64,000 nt of DNA, from contig JAYKKR010000015.1 of the NCBI GenBank assembly GCA_036971615.1, forward strand, positions 744,001 to 808,000, read 5' to 3'. The position numbers were made by a program, and so were the translations under genes. A model generated the notes under the pieces. It was not told where the DNA came from, made no database searches, and was given only the letters and a program-made list of their open reading frames with translations. Source of the stretch: Amyloporia xantha (taxonomy: Eukaryota; Basidiomycota; Agaricomycetes; Polyporales; Adustoporiaceae). Of the stretch, positions 45,881 to 57,251 are shown piece after piece. Each line of letters starts with the position of its first letter. Position 1 is the first letter of the stretch.

Positions 45881-47868
45881 ATGCCCAGTTTCCTCCTTGT
45901 CGCCGTCTCGTTTTATGTCTTCTGCGCGTACGTTACCCTCGGTACTTCAGCAAAGGACTCCGAGGCCTTGGTGACGCGTTTGACTGGTGAAAGTGACAGC
46001 CAGCCCGATTTTGGGAATGCGAGCGAGAGCTGGGCGCAGTACGCCCCGTACTTCCCAGTTGCGTCGTATACGCCGGCTCCAGACGGGTGCACCATCACAC
46101 AGGTGAGTACCCGACTTTCGTGATGTCACTGTCTACGCCAGAGGAAGTCGTTTCTGTCATCGAACCTTATGTCGCGCAGACTGATTGAGTTCGCCGATTG
46201 ACGATCAGACGTGGCGGTTGGTGATGGTGGTGGCCACCGAGGATCGGCAACCCCTGTGACAGACACTCGATCGTCACCGTCAGTTGTCCATGATCACATC
46301 CGCCATTGTGTACATATTTTACGTTCATGGTCTTCAACGACGTTTAAGTGAATACTTACTTGGCTGGTGACCTGCCCTGCCCATAGGTCAACATTGTACG
46401 TCCCAGCCCCCCTCTCCCTTACTATCGTACTCTGACCCCCCGGTTCGCCGTCTGCCAGCTCCAGCGTCACGGCGCACGTTACCCGTCTAAGTCTGACTCC
46501 AAGGCCATCAAGTCTGCCCTGAAGAAACTTCAGTCTGCATCCAGCTACAGCGCGCAACTGAGCTTTGTGCCCGACTTCACATACACACTCGGGAAGGACG
46601 ACCTTGTGCCATTCGGTGCACAGGAGTGAGTAACCCTTCAACAGGATTTTTTTAATGTTCTTTTCCTGTCTGCGCAGGGCATGCGCTAAATTGAGATGAC
46701 GCCCTGTACGTGCAGGTCGTATGATGCCGGTGAGCAGGCATTCGAGCGGTACGCGTCTCTGGTCAGCGAGAACAATCTCCCGTTCGTGAGGGCGTCGAGC
46801 AAGTCGCGCGTCGTGCAGTCGGCGACGAACTGGACGGCAGGTGGGAAATTCGAATGCTTCACATGGATCACCGCTTTACTGACTATGTGTTGCACAGGCT
46901 TCGCAGCAGCGAGCAATGGGTCGTACGCGCCCGTTCTTTCTGTCATTCTTTCCGAGAGCGTGCGTCCGTTTTCCATCTCCTTCTGCCCTCACGGGAGACT
47001 GAGATCTGTTATGCTTCACAGGGCAACGACACCCTCGACGACGCGTCTTGCCCCGCGCTTGCCGCATCCTCCTCGCCTGGCACGCAGACCGCCGCCTGGA
47101 TAGCGGCATACACGCCGAACATCACCGACGCGCTGAACGCAGGTGCGCCCGGCGCGAAACTCAAGGCGGACGACACGCAGAGCCTGATCAGCCTGTGTCC
47201 GTTCGAGAGTGTGGCGACGGAGCAGCTGAGCGAGTGGTGTGGGTTGTTTGAGGAGCTGGGCGCGTTCGCTGGGTTCGAGTACTGGGGGGATCTTGACAAG
47301 TATTATAACACAGGGTGCGTGGGCTTTCCATCGCTGGTTGCATATTCTGAGCACACTTCTGCATAGATACGGCCAGGAGCCACTCGGCCCAGTGAACGGC
47401 GTGGGCTACATCAACGAGCTGCTCGCGCGTCTGACGGATACACCCGTGAACGACAGCACGTCGACGAACAGCACGCTGGACAGTTCTCCGGAGACGTTCC
47501 CGCTCGGACGCACGATGTACGCGGACTTCACGCACGACGACCTGCTCACTGCAGTGTACGCTGCGATGGGGCTGTTCCCGCAGTCTGCGCCGTTGAGCGA
47601 CACGAGTCTGGACACGACGCCGGGGCGGACGTGGGTTGCGAGTCGGCTTGTGCCGTTTGCTGCGAGGATGGTGGTGGAGCGGATGGAATGCACCGGGGGT
47701 GTGAGTGGGGACGGTGAGTATGTGCGGGTGATGGTGAATCAGGAGGTACAGCCGCTGGAGTTCTGCGGGGCGGGTGGGGATGGGCTGTGTAGCTTGGACG
47801 CGTTTGTGGAGAGCCAGGGCTTCGCGAGGAGCAGTGGAAATGGGACGTGGGCGGAGTGTTTCGAGTAG
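45881..47868 (+). CDS. Histidine acid phosphatase, phytase-type (459 aa), copy 1
   Basis: Seven exons (45881-46102, 46387-46395, 46459-46625, 46716-46840, 46898-46959, 47022-47314, 47367-47868) give 1380 nt. The N-terminus is hydrophobic (PSFLLVAVSFYVFCAYVTLG), a signal peptide or membrane anchor. The catalytic RHGxRxP motif is intact (LQRHGARYPSKSDS, residues 78-91) and the C-terminal proton-donor motif is FTHDD near 350. Other family blocks are SWAQYAPYFPVASYTP, VRASSKSRVVQSATNW, LCPFESVATEQLSEWCGLFE and YWGDLDKYYNTGYGQEPLGP. The enzyme would release phosphate from phytate or other phosphomonoesters outside the cell. Exon 2 is only 9 nt (Val-Asn-Ile). An earlier in-frame ATG at 45722 would add 53 residues. 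Confidence 0.92.
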
Positions 47869-48952
47869 AAGGTCGTCCGGTGTGCCTGAACATAACGTGG
47901 ATGCTGGGTGTTAAAAAGAGATGTATTACTACTCATGCGAGTGTAGCATAGGCTCGCTGAGCACGGTGTATGAATGAATGTGCCAGAGGATGCACACCTT
48001 TCCATCACGCGAGACTGATCGAGGTCAATATTCCGTGGTATTTGTGATGTAAATGCTCTTACGACGTATGTGAGCTCTCCCTCCGTGTTCGAACGAATCG
48101 AATCTCTTCCATGGCCCCTACGCGCATCATGTGCAGAGAACCTTCACAATTCAAACATGCCTGTGCTGTATTCGCCGCTGTCATCATCCTCGCACGTCTC
48201 TCAGATACAGTCTCCATCTCTCAGAATCATTTACACATTACCTATTGCCGGCACGTCAAGGCAAGGGAGTCATCAATTTCATACTGTATTGTCAGGCACA
48301 ATCGCAATCTCACCGGTGTTGAATATGAGGGACTCATACTCACTGCGACAGTCTCTGCAGTAATTGAGCCCGCCCGAGGACGTCCTAACACGGCAAAAGG
48401 CCACTGAACACTTCATAATGGTCGTTGTCCCCCAGCTCACCGAGCAGTGAGCACGTTGACGAGGACGACAAGATCAATGCTGGTCAGATCTGTGATCGCC
48501 GATCGAGTCGAGCCTTCCACGTGGCCAAACCTCACTTGGGCGCTCTTTTTGAGCCGTCTCTCATCTCTCCTGCTGCGCAGACAGGCGAAGAGCCTACCGC
48601 CGTGACTATGTCTTAATTTTATCCTAATGCACTCCCGTAATCTGCCACTGTTTTACGTACATAGCTCGATTCTGCATTGCGAGCGCGTGCCAGGGTTTCA
48701 GTCCGAGTCGAGAAAAGATATGGGACCTCTTCGACGAACGTGCCTTCGCATCCACGCTGCTCGTCTTCAATTAACGGCGTACCTGATTCCCACAAATGTC
48801 CTCGCCTCCACTTGAGCATGCCTAGCCGACCCTCTCCGCATGGCTATCCCTCTGCTGCAAACGCTCGCTCTCGATCAGCCTATAAAGGCTCTCGAGAACA
48901 CAGCCATGACTTCAGCAGAGCCGTCCGTGGCCCTCGCATTCTCCGAGGAAAG
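47869..48952. other. Spacer between phytase copies 1 and 2
   Basis: No convincing gene. The last 250 bp match the promoter-proximal region of copy 1, including GACGAACGTGC and the TATA word. Confidence 0.4.
48881..48886 (+). promoter_or_regulatory. Probable TATA box of phytase copy 2
   Basis: TATAAA followed by GG, 72 bp before the start at 48953, in the same relative place as in copy 1. Confidence 0.45.
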
Positions 48953-51168
48953 ATGCCCGGTCTTCTTCTAGTTGCCTTCTTGTTCTACGTTCTCTGCGCC
49001 TACACCACCCTCGGCACCTCCGTCCCAGCCACAGCAGAAGTCCCTAGTTTTCCAGATGCGAATCTGAGCGCGGACTGCGACAGCCAATCTGTCTTTGGAG
49101 TGGAGAGCGAGAACTGGGCGCAGTACGCACCGTATTTTCCCGTTGCGTCGTATACCCCGCCCCCACTCGGGTGTGAGATCACCCAGGTAAGTCCAAAGCT
49201 CGCATCGAAGCCTTCTCTCTAGGTCGGACAAAGATAAGTATTATGTCTTGCTGCACGGGCAGATGGCTACATCAGCGGCGCGAAGAGGGCTCATCATTGG
49301 CGCGCCCTCCTCTCCTCCACTGTGCTTGGCGTACTCCGGACCGGGCGCCCTCAGGTGGGCAAAAATGGCCAGACAGATTGCCTCATACAGTCAGATGCTT
49401 GTGCGCATGATCCAGTAAGAGCGCTCAGTAGTAACAGTGGCCGACTGTTACTATTGCTACTCTGGTCGTGCCTCGACAAATAGTTCCGCAGGGCTCATGT
49501 GCGACCGTGGATGGGTGGATGGAATCCGTCCATCAGATGATATGCACACGGATGATGATCTGACATCTGCTGTTCGATCGAATGCATGCCTTTCTCGCCG
49601 TCAGCGACTCTTGGTCGTGGGGGTTGTGATATAAATGCACGCTACAGCATACTTTTACAGTTCATATCAGCCTGGAGATCATAGATATTCATCTGATATC
49701 CCTACCTCGCCCCTGAATAGGTTAATATCGTGCGTCCCTGTTGTCCATCACTGTCTTCTACCCATCCAACGCGCTTTTCCTAGCTTCAACGTCACGGTGC
49801 GCGCTACCCGTCCAAGTCCGACTCCAAGGCCATCAAGGCTGCCCTGGCAAAGATTCAGTCCGCGTCCAGCTTCAGCGCGCAGCTGAGCTTCGTGCCAGAT
49901 TTCACGTACACACTGGGCACGGACGATCTGGTGCCGTTCGGTGCGCAAGAGTGAGTGATATTGGGTCGGTGTGGTCTGAAATAGGGTAATGACCAGCGTG
50001 TCTGCAGGTCGTTGGATGCGGGCGAGCAGGCATTCGAGCGGTACGCGTACCTGGTCAGCGAAAGGGACCTCCCGTTCGTGCGGGCGTCGAGCAAGTCACG
50101 CGTCGTGCAGTCTGCGACTAACTGGACGGCAGGTGGGAATGTCCGATTTTTCATGGGGATATATATCTTACCAACGACATATGGTATACAGGCTTTGCGG
50201 CAGCGAGCGATGGAGTGTACGCGCCTGTCCTGTCTGTGATTCTCTCCGAAAGTGTGCGTCTCGTCTCTGCTTCCTTCCGCCTCCACGGGGAACCGACGTA
50301 GAGCCTCCATGCTTCCCAGGGAAACGACACCCTCGACGACGCGTCTTGCCCCGCACTTGCCGCGTCCTCGTCTCCCGGCGCGGAGACTGCCGCCTGGATA
50401 GCAGCATATACGCCGAACATCACCGCTGCGCTGAATGCGGGCGCGCCGGGGGCGGACCTCGATGCGGACGACACGCAGAGCCTGATCAGCCTGTGTCCGT
50501 TCGAGAGTGTCGCGACGGAGCAGCTGAGCGAGTGGTGTGGGCTATTTGAGGAGCTGGGCGCGTTCGCTGGGTTCGAGTACTGGGGGGATCTTGACAAGTA
50601 CTATAACACGGGGTGCGTGGGCTTCTCATCACCGGCGGCATATTCTGAGCACACTCCTGCATAGATACGGCCAGGAGCCACTCGGCCCAGTGAACGGCGT
50701 GGGCTACATCAACGAGCTGCTCGCGCGTCTGACGGATACACGCCCGTGAACGACAGCACGTCGACGAACAGCACGCTGGACAGCTCACCGGAGACGTTCC
50801 CGCTCGGCCGCACAATGTACGCAGACTTCACGCACGACGACCTGCTCATTGCGGTGTACGCTGCGATGGGGCTGTTCCCGCAGTCGGCACCGCTAAGCGA
50901 CACGAGTCTGGACACGACGCCGGGGCGGACGTGGGTTGCGAGTCGTCTTGTGCCGTTTGCTGCGAGGATGGTGGTGGAGCGGATGGAGTGCATTGGTGGT
51001 GCGAGCGGGCTGGGTGAGTACGTGCGGGTGATGGTGGATCAGGAGGTGCAGCCACTGGCGTTCTGCGGGGCGGGTGGGGATGGGCTGTGTAGCTTGGACG
51101 CGTTTGTGGAGAGCCAGGGCTTTGCGAGGAGCAGTGGAAATGGGGCGTGGGAGGAGTGTTTCGAGTAG
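48953..51168 (+). pseudogene. Histidine acid phosphatase, phytase-type, copy 2, with a 2-bp frameshift
   Basis: The exon plan is the same as copy 1: 48953-49186, 49721-49729, 49784-49950, 50008-50132, 50192-50253, 50320-50612, 50665-51168. RHGARYP is intact. In the last exon, two extra bases at about 50740-50741 (GGATACACGCCCGTG, against GGATACACCCGTG in copy 1) shift the frame and give a stop right after LTDTRP. The true frame then continues unchanged to the end (YADFTHDD, SQGFARSSGNG). As read, the product would lose its last 140 residues, including the HD catalytic motif. The rest of the gene shows no other damage, so this is either a very recent null allele or a base error. The N-terminus is LLLVAFLFYVLCAYTTLG; an in-frame upstream ATG is at 48818. 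Confidence 0.85.
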
Positions 51169-51855
51169 GAGATCATCTGGACGTGGAGGGTGAGTATATG
51201 CCGACATGTTGTATAGATATGGAGAGGATACTGCTGTAGCATACGTCGCTCCCAAGGGAAAATGTTGTGAATAGCGGAACAAGGTGAAGGTCATATCACG
51301 CAATGTACTTTCACCAGGAATCCGGTGGAGATGTATGAATTGCCAGCTTGATTCGTTACGGAACCTACAGTAGGAATAAAAGCGCCAGACACAGGCGATA
51401 CTAGCCCGTAGGAGCATCTATAAGCTGTCACTCGAATAAGACACCAGCGCTGAGACATTAGGCCATGCCAGTCAGCAGGTGTACCAGAGAATAGCGAATA
51501 ACACTAGAATCATAAGGAGATGAATCCGAGTCTTGATCGTCAACAAATTGCACATTGCGACCTCAGCGTGCGGGCGTTTTTGGCAGAGCAAGAAAGATAT
51601 GTAAACGAGCATGATTAGGACCCATGTTTCGCATGAAACCAGCCCATTGACAGAGCTCAGCCATGGTAAGTTCGTGAAGAGCACCGCGACATGTAAGCGC
51701 CCATTAAGACGCGAACGGTGATCACGTGGTGTGTCTTTTTTGCACAACGCGTCGGGAAACGCGCCTCAGGCAGCGCGCGCCAGTCTCGTTGTGGTCTGCC
51801 CTCCCATGCCATCACGCCCCGTCCACGTCCCTGCAACACACGCTGATTCCCCGCA
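51169..51855. other. Intergenic region before the alpha/beta hydrolase
   Basis: 3' flank of phytase copy 2 and promoter of the hydrolase. No supported gene. Confidence 0.4.
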
Positions 51856-53407
51856 ATGTCCCCCGCCTCGTCTCTCCAGTGGTTCCTCCTCGCTCTCCCC
51901 GCCACCGTCCTCTTCGCCTACTTCCTCACCGCGTTCCCCCATGTGTCCTCCAACATCACCATCCACCCGTCTCTCGCGACCCTCCCGAAGGACTCTGCTA
52001 GCTGGGAGATATATCCCGACACCTACTTTGAAGGCGGCGAATACGTTCGTTTCCCCCAGGGCACAGTGAGTCACTCTCAACAAGCTTGTCGAGCGACAGC
52101 AATAACGGGTCACGCGCCACAGGTGCGATACTGGCTCATAGGTCCAGAGGATGGAGAACGGGTGGGTCGACGTCTGCTGCGTGACTCGTGTATGTCCACT
52201 GACGTAGCCCAGATCGTGCTGATCCACGGTCTGTCCGTCCCTGCCATCATCTGGAAGGACATCGCACCTCGGCTGTCCGAGAACGGCTTCCGAGTGCTCC
52301 TATACGGTGCGTTCGTGGTCTCACTCACACGTCCACTTCGCACTTATGAACTACACCAGATCTCTATGGTCGTGGCTACTCCGACGCGCCGCAAACAACA
52401 TACGACGCAGGCCTGTACACGACGCAGCTCGCGCTCCTCATGCAGTACGTCGGCTGGCAGAAGGCGCACATCGCCGGTGTCTCCATGGTATGTGGCCATC
52501 GCCCCCGTCTTTCCCAACCACTCACCGCCTCCTTGTTCCGCATGACCTTCTCCCTGACCGTATCTTGTCCCTGGCGCCCGCCCGCTGCACCGCCATCGCG
52601 CTCACCTCTCTGTTCTGCACGGCTACGGGCGTCCATCAGGGAGGAGGCATCGCCGCCGCCTTCAGCGCCCAGTTCCCCCATCTCATGACGGACAAGCTCG
52701 CGCTGGTCGCCTCCACGGGTCTCCTCGACGTGAGTGCCCTCCGCTCTTGTCGGAGGTGGTGGCGTTCTGACTCCGCTCTTAGCCGTCTGATCTCTCGCGG
52801 ACGTCGAGGTTCCTCTCCTCGCCGCTGATGCAGCTCTTCACCGCGAGCTACCCGTTCCGGGTATGTCGTCTCTTCTGCCTCGGCCGGACCATGAACTCAC
52901 CCACGCGCGCTCGTTTTCACGCAGCTCTACCTGCAGTACCTCGCGAGCGGGAAGCGGTCGGAGGACTCCATAGCTGAGGTGCGCGCCGTGTGTTCTGACG
53001 GTGGATTTCATTCTGACGAGGACGCCCTGCAGCTCGTGAGAATCCAGTCCGCGTACCTGCCCGGGTTCAACGCGGCCATCGCGTCGTCGCTGCGGGACGG
53101 CCCTATCCGGAGCTTGGCGCCTGCGTTCGCGGCGCTCGGGCGGAGGGCAGGGAAGGAGGGCAGCCGGGTGCTCCTCATCTGGGTGCGTGTCCTCCCCGTG
53201 TCCCATCACTGTCATGTGCTCACGCGGGGCGGTCGTTCGCAGGGCACGAGAGACTCTGTCGTGCCGTATCGCACGGCAGCACGCGTGCGGACGTACGTGC
53301 CGGGCGCGGAGCTGGTGACGATCGAGGGCGGCGGGCATGATATCACGATCAGCCATCCGCGGGAGGTGGGGGATGCGCTGTTGCGCTTTTTTCGGGGGGG
53401 AGGGTAG
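51856..53407 (+). CDS. Alpha/beta-fold serine hydrolase, membrane-anchored (335 aa)
   Basis: Nine exons (51856-52065, 52123-52161, 52213-52306, 52360-52487, 52640-52729, 52783-52860, 52925-52978, 53033-53182, 53243-53407) sum to 1008 nt. An N-terminal hydrophobic segment (LQWFLLALPATVLFAYFLTA) suggests a signal anchor. The fold is clear: IVLIHGLSVPAIIWKDIAPR (oxyanion region), DLYGRGYSDAPQ, and nucleophile elbow GVSMGGG with Ser near 156. The acid is in GTRDSVVPY (Asp near 285) and the base in GGGHDIT (His near 313). The catalytic triad is complete. Substrate is unknown; relatives include esterases, lipases and epoxide hydrolases. Start is at the ATG giving MSPASSLQW. Confidence 0.9.
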
Positions 53408-54360
53408 CGTTGGTGGGTTGGAGGTGGACGGAAAGCAGCGCGAGGAGGGGCAGGAGAGGGAGGAGGAAGAAGGGACTCGCGGTAAGAGGCGTTCGTCTTC
53501 CGAGCTTTGAGTGGTGAGTGGTGGGCAGTTGGTTCTTCGGACATGCGCCGCTGTTCTTGGGTGACTTATACCGGTTGTTCGTTCGTTCGTCGTGACTCTC
53601 GGAGTCTTGTTCACGTTTTCGCCTTTACTTATTCGCTTCGTTTCGGTCTGTCTATATCTTCGAGCCGCCTCGCGCTTGGTTGTATCCCTCTCGTACTCCT
53701 CCACTCACACCTTTACATCGCACCGCACCGCATCGCATCGCATCACATCTCATCTCATCATACTATCACACTCTTACATGTTGTCAACGTATTTTGTCAC
53801 GTCCCATTTTACTAGTCGTTGTATAGTGTAATCTCTCTGTTGTCCCTACATCGTACCTCGTACAACGGCGTCCGCGCCTGTTCACTACTGCTCTGCGTTC
53901 GTTGCGGTCCCGCTCTCAAAAGTAGACAATAGAATAATTGAGCTTGTAGACTCGGTGTATTTGGTGATTGTTGGTGTTTTATCCGTGTGTGGAGGTGTCT
54001 GCGTCGGTCCGTCGTCGAGGGCAGCTGGGATGTCGTTCAACTTATAAAATGTTGACAGACAGGTATCAGATCGGTACTCTTATTATGCATTGGAGTCTTT
54101 TCGCACTTCCATCTTGCATCACAGATTTCCGATTTGAGCGACCAATGGGACAATTGGCTCAGATGGGTGCTTCCAAAACTCGTTTGAATGCCGAGCGCTG
54201 AGCGCTGATGCCTCGTAGCTAATCTGTACATACTGTCCACATGGAGCGATTCCCTCGCGGACAAAAAGTGGAGGGAGAAAACCCTAGATCCTCACATATC
54301 TGGATAACGAGCGCAGTGGACGCGTTTTACCTACCGTGACTAAAAGGTAACTAAGTCGAT
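53408..54360. other. Downstream flank of the hydrolase, with an ATC-rich microsatellite-like run
   Basis: Around 53710-53762 the sequence cycles through CGCACCGCACCGCATCGCAT and CATCTCATCTCATC-type units, a degenerate short tandem repeat. Beyond this no gene is supported. Confidence 0.4.
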
Positions 54361-54755
54361 CCTCCGCAACAATGCCTGGTCTGGAAGGTGCCGGCATCGG
54401 TATCGATGCCGAGTGGAAAGAGAAGCCAAAAGTTGGGTATGCGTATGAGACATAGGGAAGAATGGACACCGTGACGCGACAAGTGTCAGTCTTCTTTGAG
54501 GCTTAGATTGGCAGTATGGGCTATAGAGTGCGATGCATCGAAGGTTTGATCATTTTTAGACACGCGCTTAGGATCGGATGTGTGCCGTGTCGTGGGATGG
54601 CTGTGGATGGGCACCCAGGTAGTGGAGCTGTGCAGTGTGGAGGCTCATGTGTTAGCAGTAAGTCGGCATTGTGCATGTGGGGACGCTGTAGTCTCCTGTG
54701 AGCAGAGTAGATACTTCCTGCAACCTTCGCTAGTGAGCACGTTCGTCGATACACG
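54361..54755 (-). pseudogene. Phytase 5' fragment, left arm of the inverted duplication
   Basis: Read on the minus strand this matches 63480-63870 on the plus strand over about 390 bp. Shared words include CGACGAACG, CACATGCACAATGCCGA and AATGATCAAACCTTCGA. The coding part gives YAYPTFGFSFHSAS and PSRPGIVAE before similarity stops near 54361. The frame at the counterpart of the right-arm start hits a stop after two codons, and none of the catalytic exons are present. It is a relic of a phytase first exon. Confidence 0.7.
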
Positions 54756-54935
54756 TCCTGTACTATGTACCCTACAGTGGAAAATGCCCTCGAACCACTA
54801 CCATTGCTCCCCCCTCAATAGATGAAGAGTATGAACGATGGATGTTTGTGCTCAAGAGCACCGTATTATGACTAAGGAGATGAAATGTTATATCCAAGAC
54901 GTATAATGTATAAGTGCTCAAGCACTCAAACTCAC

Positions 54936-56172
54936 TTGAAGAGTCTTGAGAAGAGTCAGTGCAGCGTCAATAGCCAAGCCCAATCCAGGTGCCACGACAG
55001 TAGGCATCAAGGAGGAGGCAGCTTTGACAGCCTCTAGGGACCCAATGGCAGCCGAAAGAACGTCGTCGCCATGAACGGCCTTGCGCAGAGACTTCTTTAA
55101 CGGCCAGAGTTTGGAGGCGGGCTTCTTGCAGACATTCTTGACAGCGAGCTTCAAGGGGACAGGCATTGTGACGAGCAGAGGATTGGTGTTGAGATTGATG
55201 TTGAGTCCGGGAACCGCGAGAATGGGTAGCTGGGGAGGAGTGGAACAGTCGTATGGCGACGAGGTCGAGACCCCAGCGCATAGCCAAAGCCCAGCGGTGA
55301 GAAACGGACACAGGAATACCTGTATCGAGAGCAGTGCTAGGAATGCCTTCCGTGTTACTGTTATCAGCGTTAAATCCGTATACAACAATACCTAGGGTTT
55401 GGTGCTGTGGTTGATGAGAGGCGGTGGGTGCGTATAGCCACATAGACGCACGAAGCAAAAGAAATTGGTGAGCAAGACGCTGCTCTGCGTTTAAGCAATC
55501 TTTTACAGCCGGGTCGTATCCACGCATATGGGGACGCTATTTTGAGTAGTGATGAAGTCATTGTAGCGGAAAGGTACCAGAGAGGGGAGGGCAGTTTTCC
55601 TGAAGCGGAGAATATAGATGATGATCCGTGGGCGTGTCATCGTTTGGGAGAAATCATGGGCGAACAGAGCGGTAAAATGCTGTCCACGCTCCGTACCATC
55701 AAGGAAGAAGAGTGTAATTTTCTAAACCCGTGAACACATGCTCGGAGGACGTTTATTGGTCAGCAGACATTGTCCGACAGATCTGAGGAATCAATGGCAT
55801 CCAGGGACCTATCGCCCGGGAAAAGTGATCAGAGCAGGTTGAGATGCGTACTGGGGTTATGATCATAATCACCGTCGTGGGCACAAGTATCGGAGGTGAT
55901 CGAATTGGCCGGTGGTGGCGAATCAAGAATGTCTCCGTTGAGTGCCATCATTGTTCCATTGATGGATGCTAACGGATTTTGCCGCAGAACGACGTAGGGT
56001 GGATGCCTTGAATGCGAAATTTAGCATATCAGTTGACAGAGAGGACGTACGGAAGATGAGCTCGAGAAGCCCGCGAGAACCGGCTGATAGCGAGATGGCT
56101 CCCGCACCAAGGGCGGGATGTTTAAACCGTAAATCCATACGTTGCATATCGTCTCGAACAACTTGAGTGGAT
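54936..56172 (-). pseudogene. MLKL_NTD-like gene, truncated left-arm copy
   Basis: The minus-strand exon 55166-54936 has exactly the same length (231 nt) and frame as exon 1 of the right-arm gene. It encodes MPVPLKLAVKNVCKKPASKL, GDDVLSAAIGSLEAVKAASS and PTVVAPGLGLAIDAALTLLK. A GTGAGT donor follows, but none of the downstream exons (KVKSNKDCAERL onward) are present between 54935 and the phytase fragment. The upstream sequence to about 56172 matches 60680-61690 in inverted orientation, including a conserved frame DCLNAEQRLAHQFLLLRAS. The copy is therefore an upstream region plus exon 1 only. Confidence 0.68.
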
Positions 56173-57251
56173 CAAGCGTTGGGGGGGGAGGGAGAACAGT
56201 GAGAAAAGTATAGAGCGCTTGCTCAGGGCCTGTCCCACTCCTGGCGCAAAGTCCGAGATGTGGACGCTCATTCATGCTTCCCAAGGTGTTAATGAGAACA
56301 ACATCTGATAGGGGAAGCTACACATGAAGCGTCGCATCTATGCATCTTCACTTCCTATCTAAGCGAGCCTGAGCTTAACCCCTCATAAAGAACGCACCGA
56401 AACGAATTAAGTATTGTATTTGTGAGCAGGCGTCATGTCCATGTACAGGGCAGACGCTGCAGGGAGGCTCGAGTGTGAGGCTGTACTCTGTATTTGGTGG
56501 GAACGCGACGTAGTTTCATGTGCATTATACACAGCTGATTCCCGTTCGACATAAATAAGATGGACAGGTGAGTGCGGGTGTTTGATAGGAGTCCCTGGAC
56601 TCGCGAGCCAGATCCTTGCGAGTTATTCAAGCGTGGATATGCATATCGTTGTGGTCTGACCGCTCTATGCATGGGGGAGCTGAGTGTACGTTTTAAGACC
56701 TGTAGCGAAAGACAGAAGATCGAAATACGGCGATGCAGTATTGCAGCGCTAGATCTATGGAGGTGGTACCGTTCCAGCCGGTCGTGGTTCGCTCACTGCA
56801 CACTCAGCATCTAGCCGACTTGGGAAACTCGAGGGAGCTTCAGGGGAGAGCCGATGACCTCGCACATAGAGCACAGCACGACAAGAGACGACAAAATAAA
56901 TGTTGAGATTGGATTCGAACGCTGACGGTGGGCGTACGGCGTCGGTCGTCGGTCGGTCGCAAGAGGGCATCAGCGCCTGTCTCCCGACTCATGCGCTAGG
57001 CCAAACTGGGCGGGCGCCTCTTCCACCGCGTGGGGCGGGCAGAGACTCGCCTAAAGTCCGCCCCAAGCGAAGGGCTAGTGTGCCTGTGATTCCTCACGCG
57101 GCGCTATTGCGGACACCACCCATTTCTCTCCTCTCCATTCCTCAACCCTCTACTCTAGCACTGTTCGCTTGGGCTGCGACGTATTCTGTCAATATCATTC
57201 CTGTCCAAAAATCCTCTTCTCCGACACTGATTGTCATTAGCTAGCGTCGAC
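56173..57251. other. Spacer between the left arm and the TMEM135-like gene
   Basis: No supported gene. The last 250 bp before 57252 are pyrimidine-rich and look like the TMEM135-like promoter and leader. Confidence 0.4.

Larger units (their letters stand above)
54361..56172 (-). repeat. Left arm of a large inverted duplication
   Basis: About 1.8 kb whose minus strand matches 60680-63870 on the plus strand in order, apart from missing sequence that corresponds to about 61921-63480. Examples of long shared stretches are at 55740-55860 against 61040-61150, and 55000-55100 against 61770-61870. Confidence 0.8.

Noticed and set aside
53700..53770. Repeated CATCGCATC/CATCTCATC units considered as a CRISPR-like or telomeric array
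   Set aside because: Units are 5-6 nt, degenerate and without spacers. This is a simple microsatellite.
55370..55561. Conserved frame DCLNAEQRLAHQFLLLRAS in both inverted arms, considered as a coding exon of the MLKL-like gene
   Set aside because: Its conservation between arms follows from the duplication alone, and in the right arm the frame ends soon after. No clean splice links it to exon 1.
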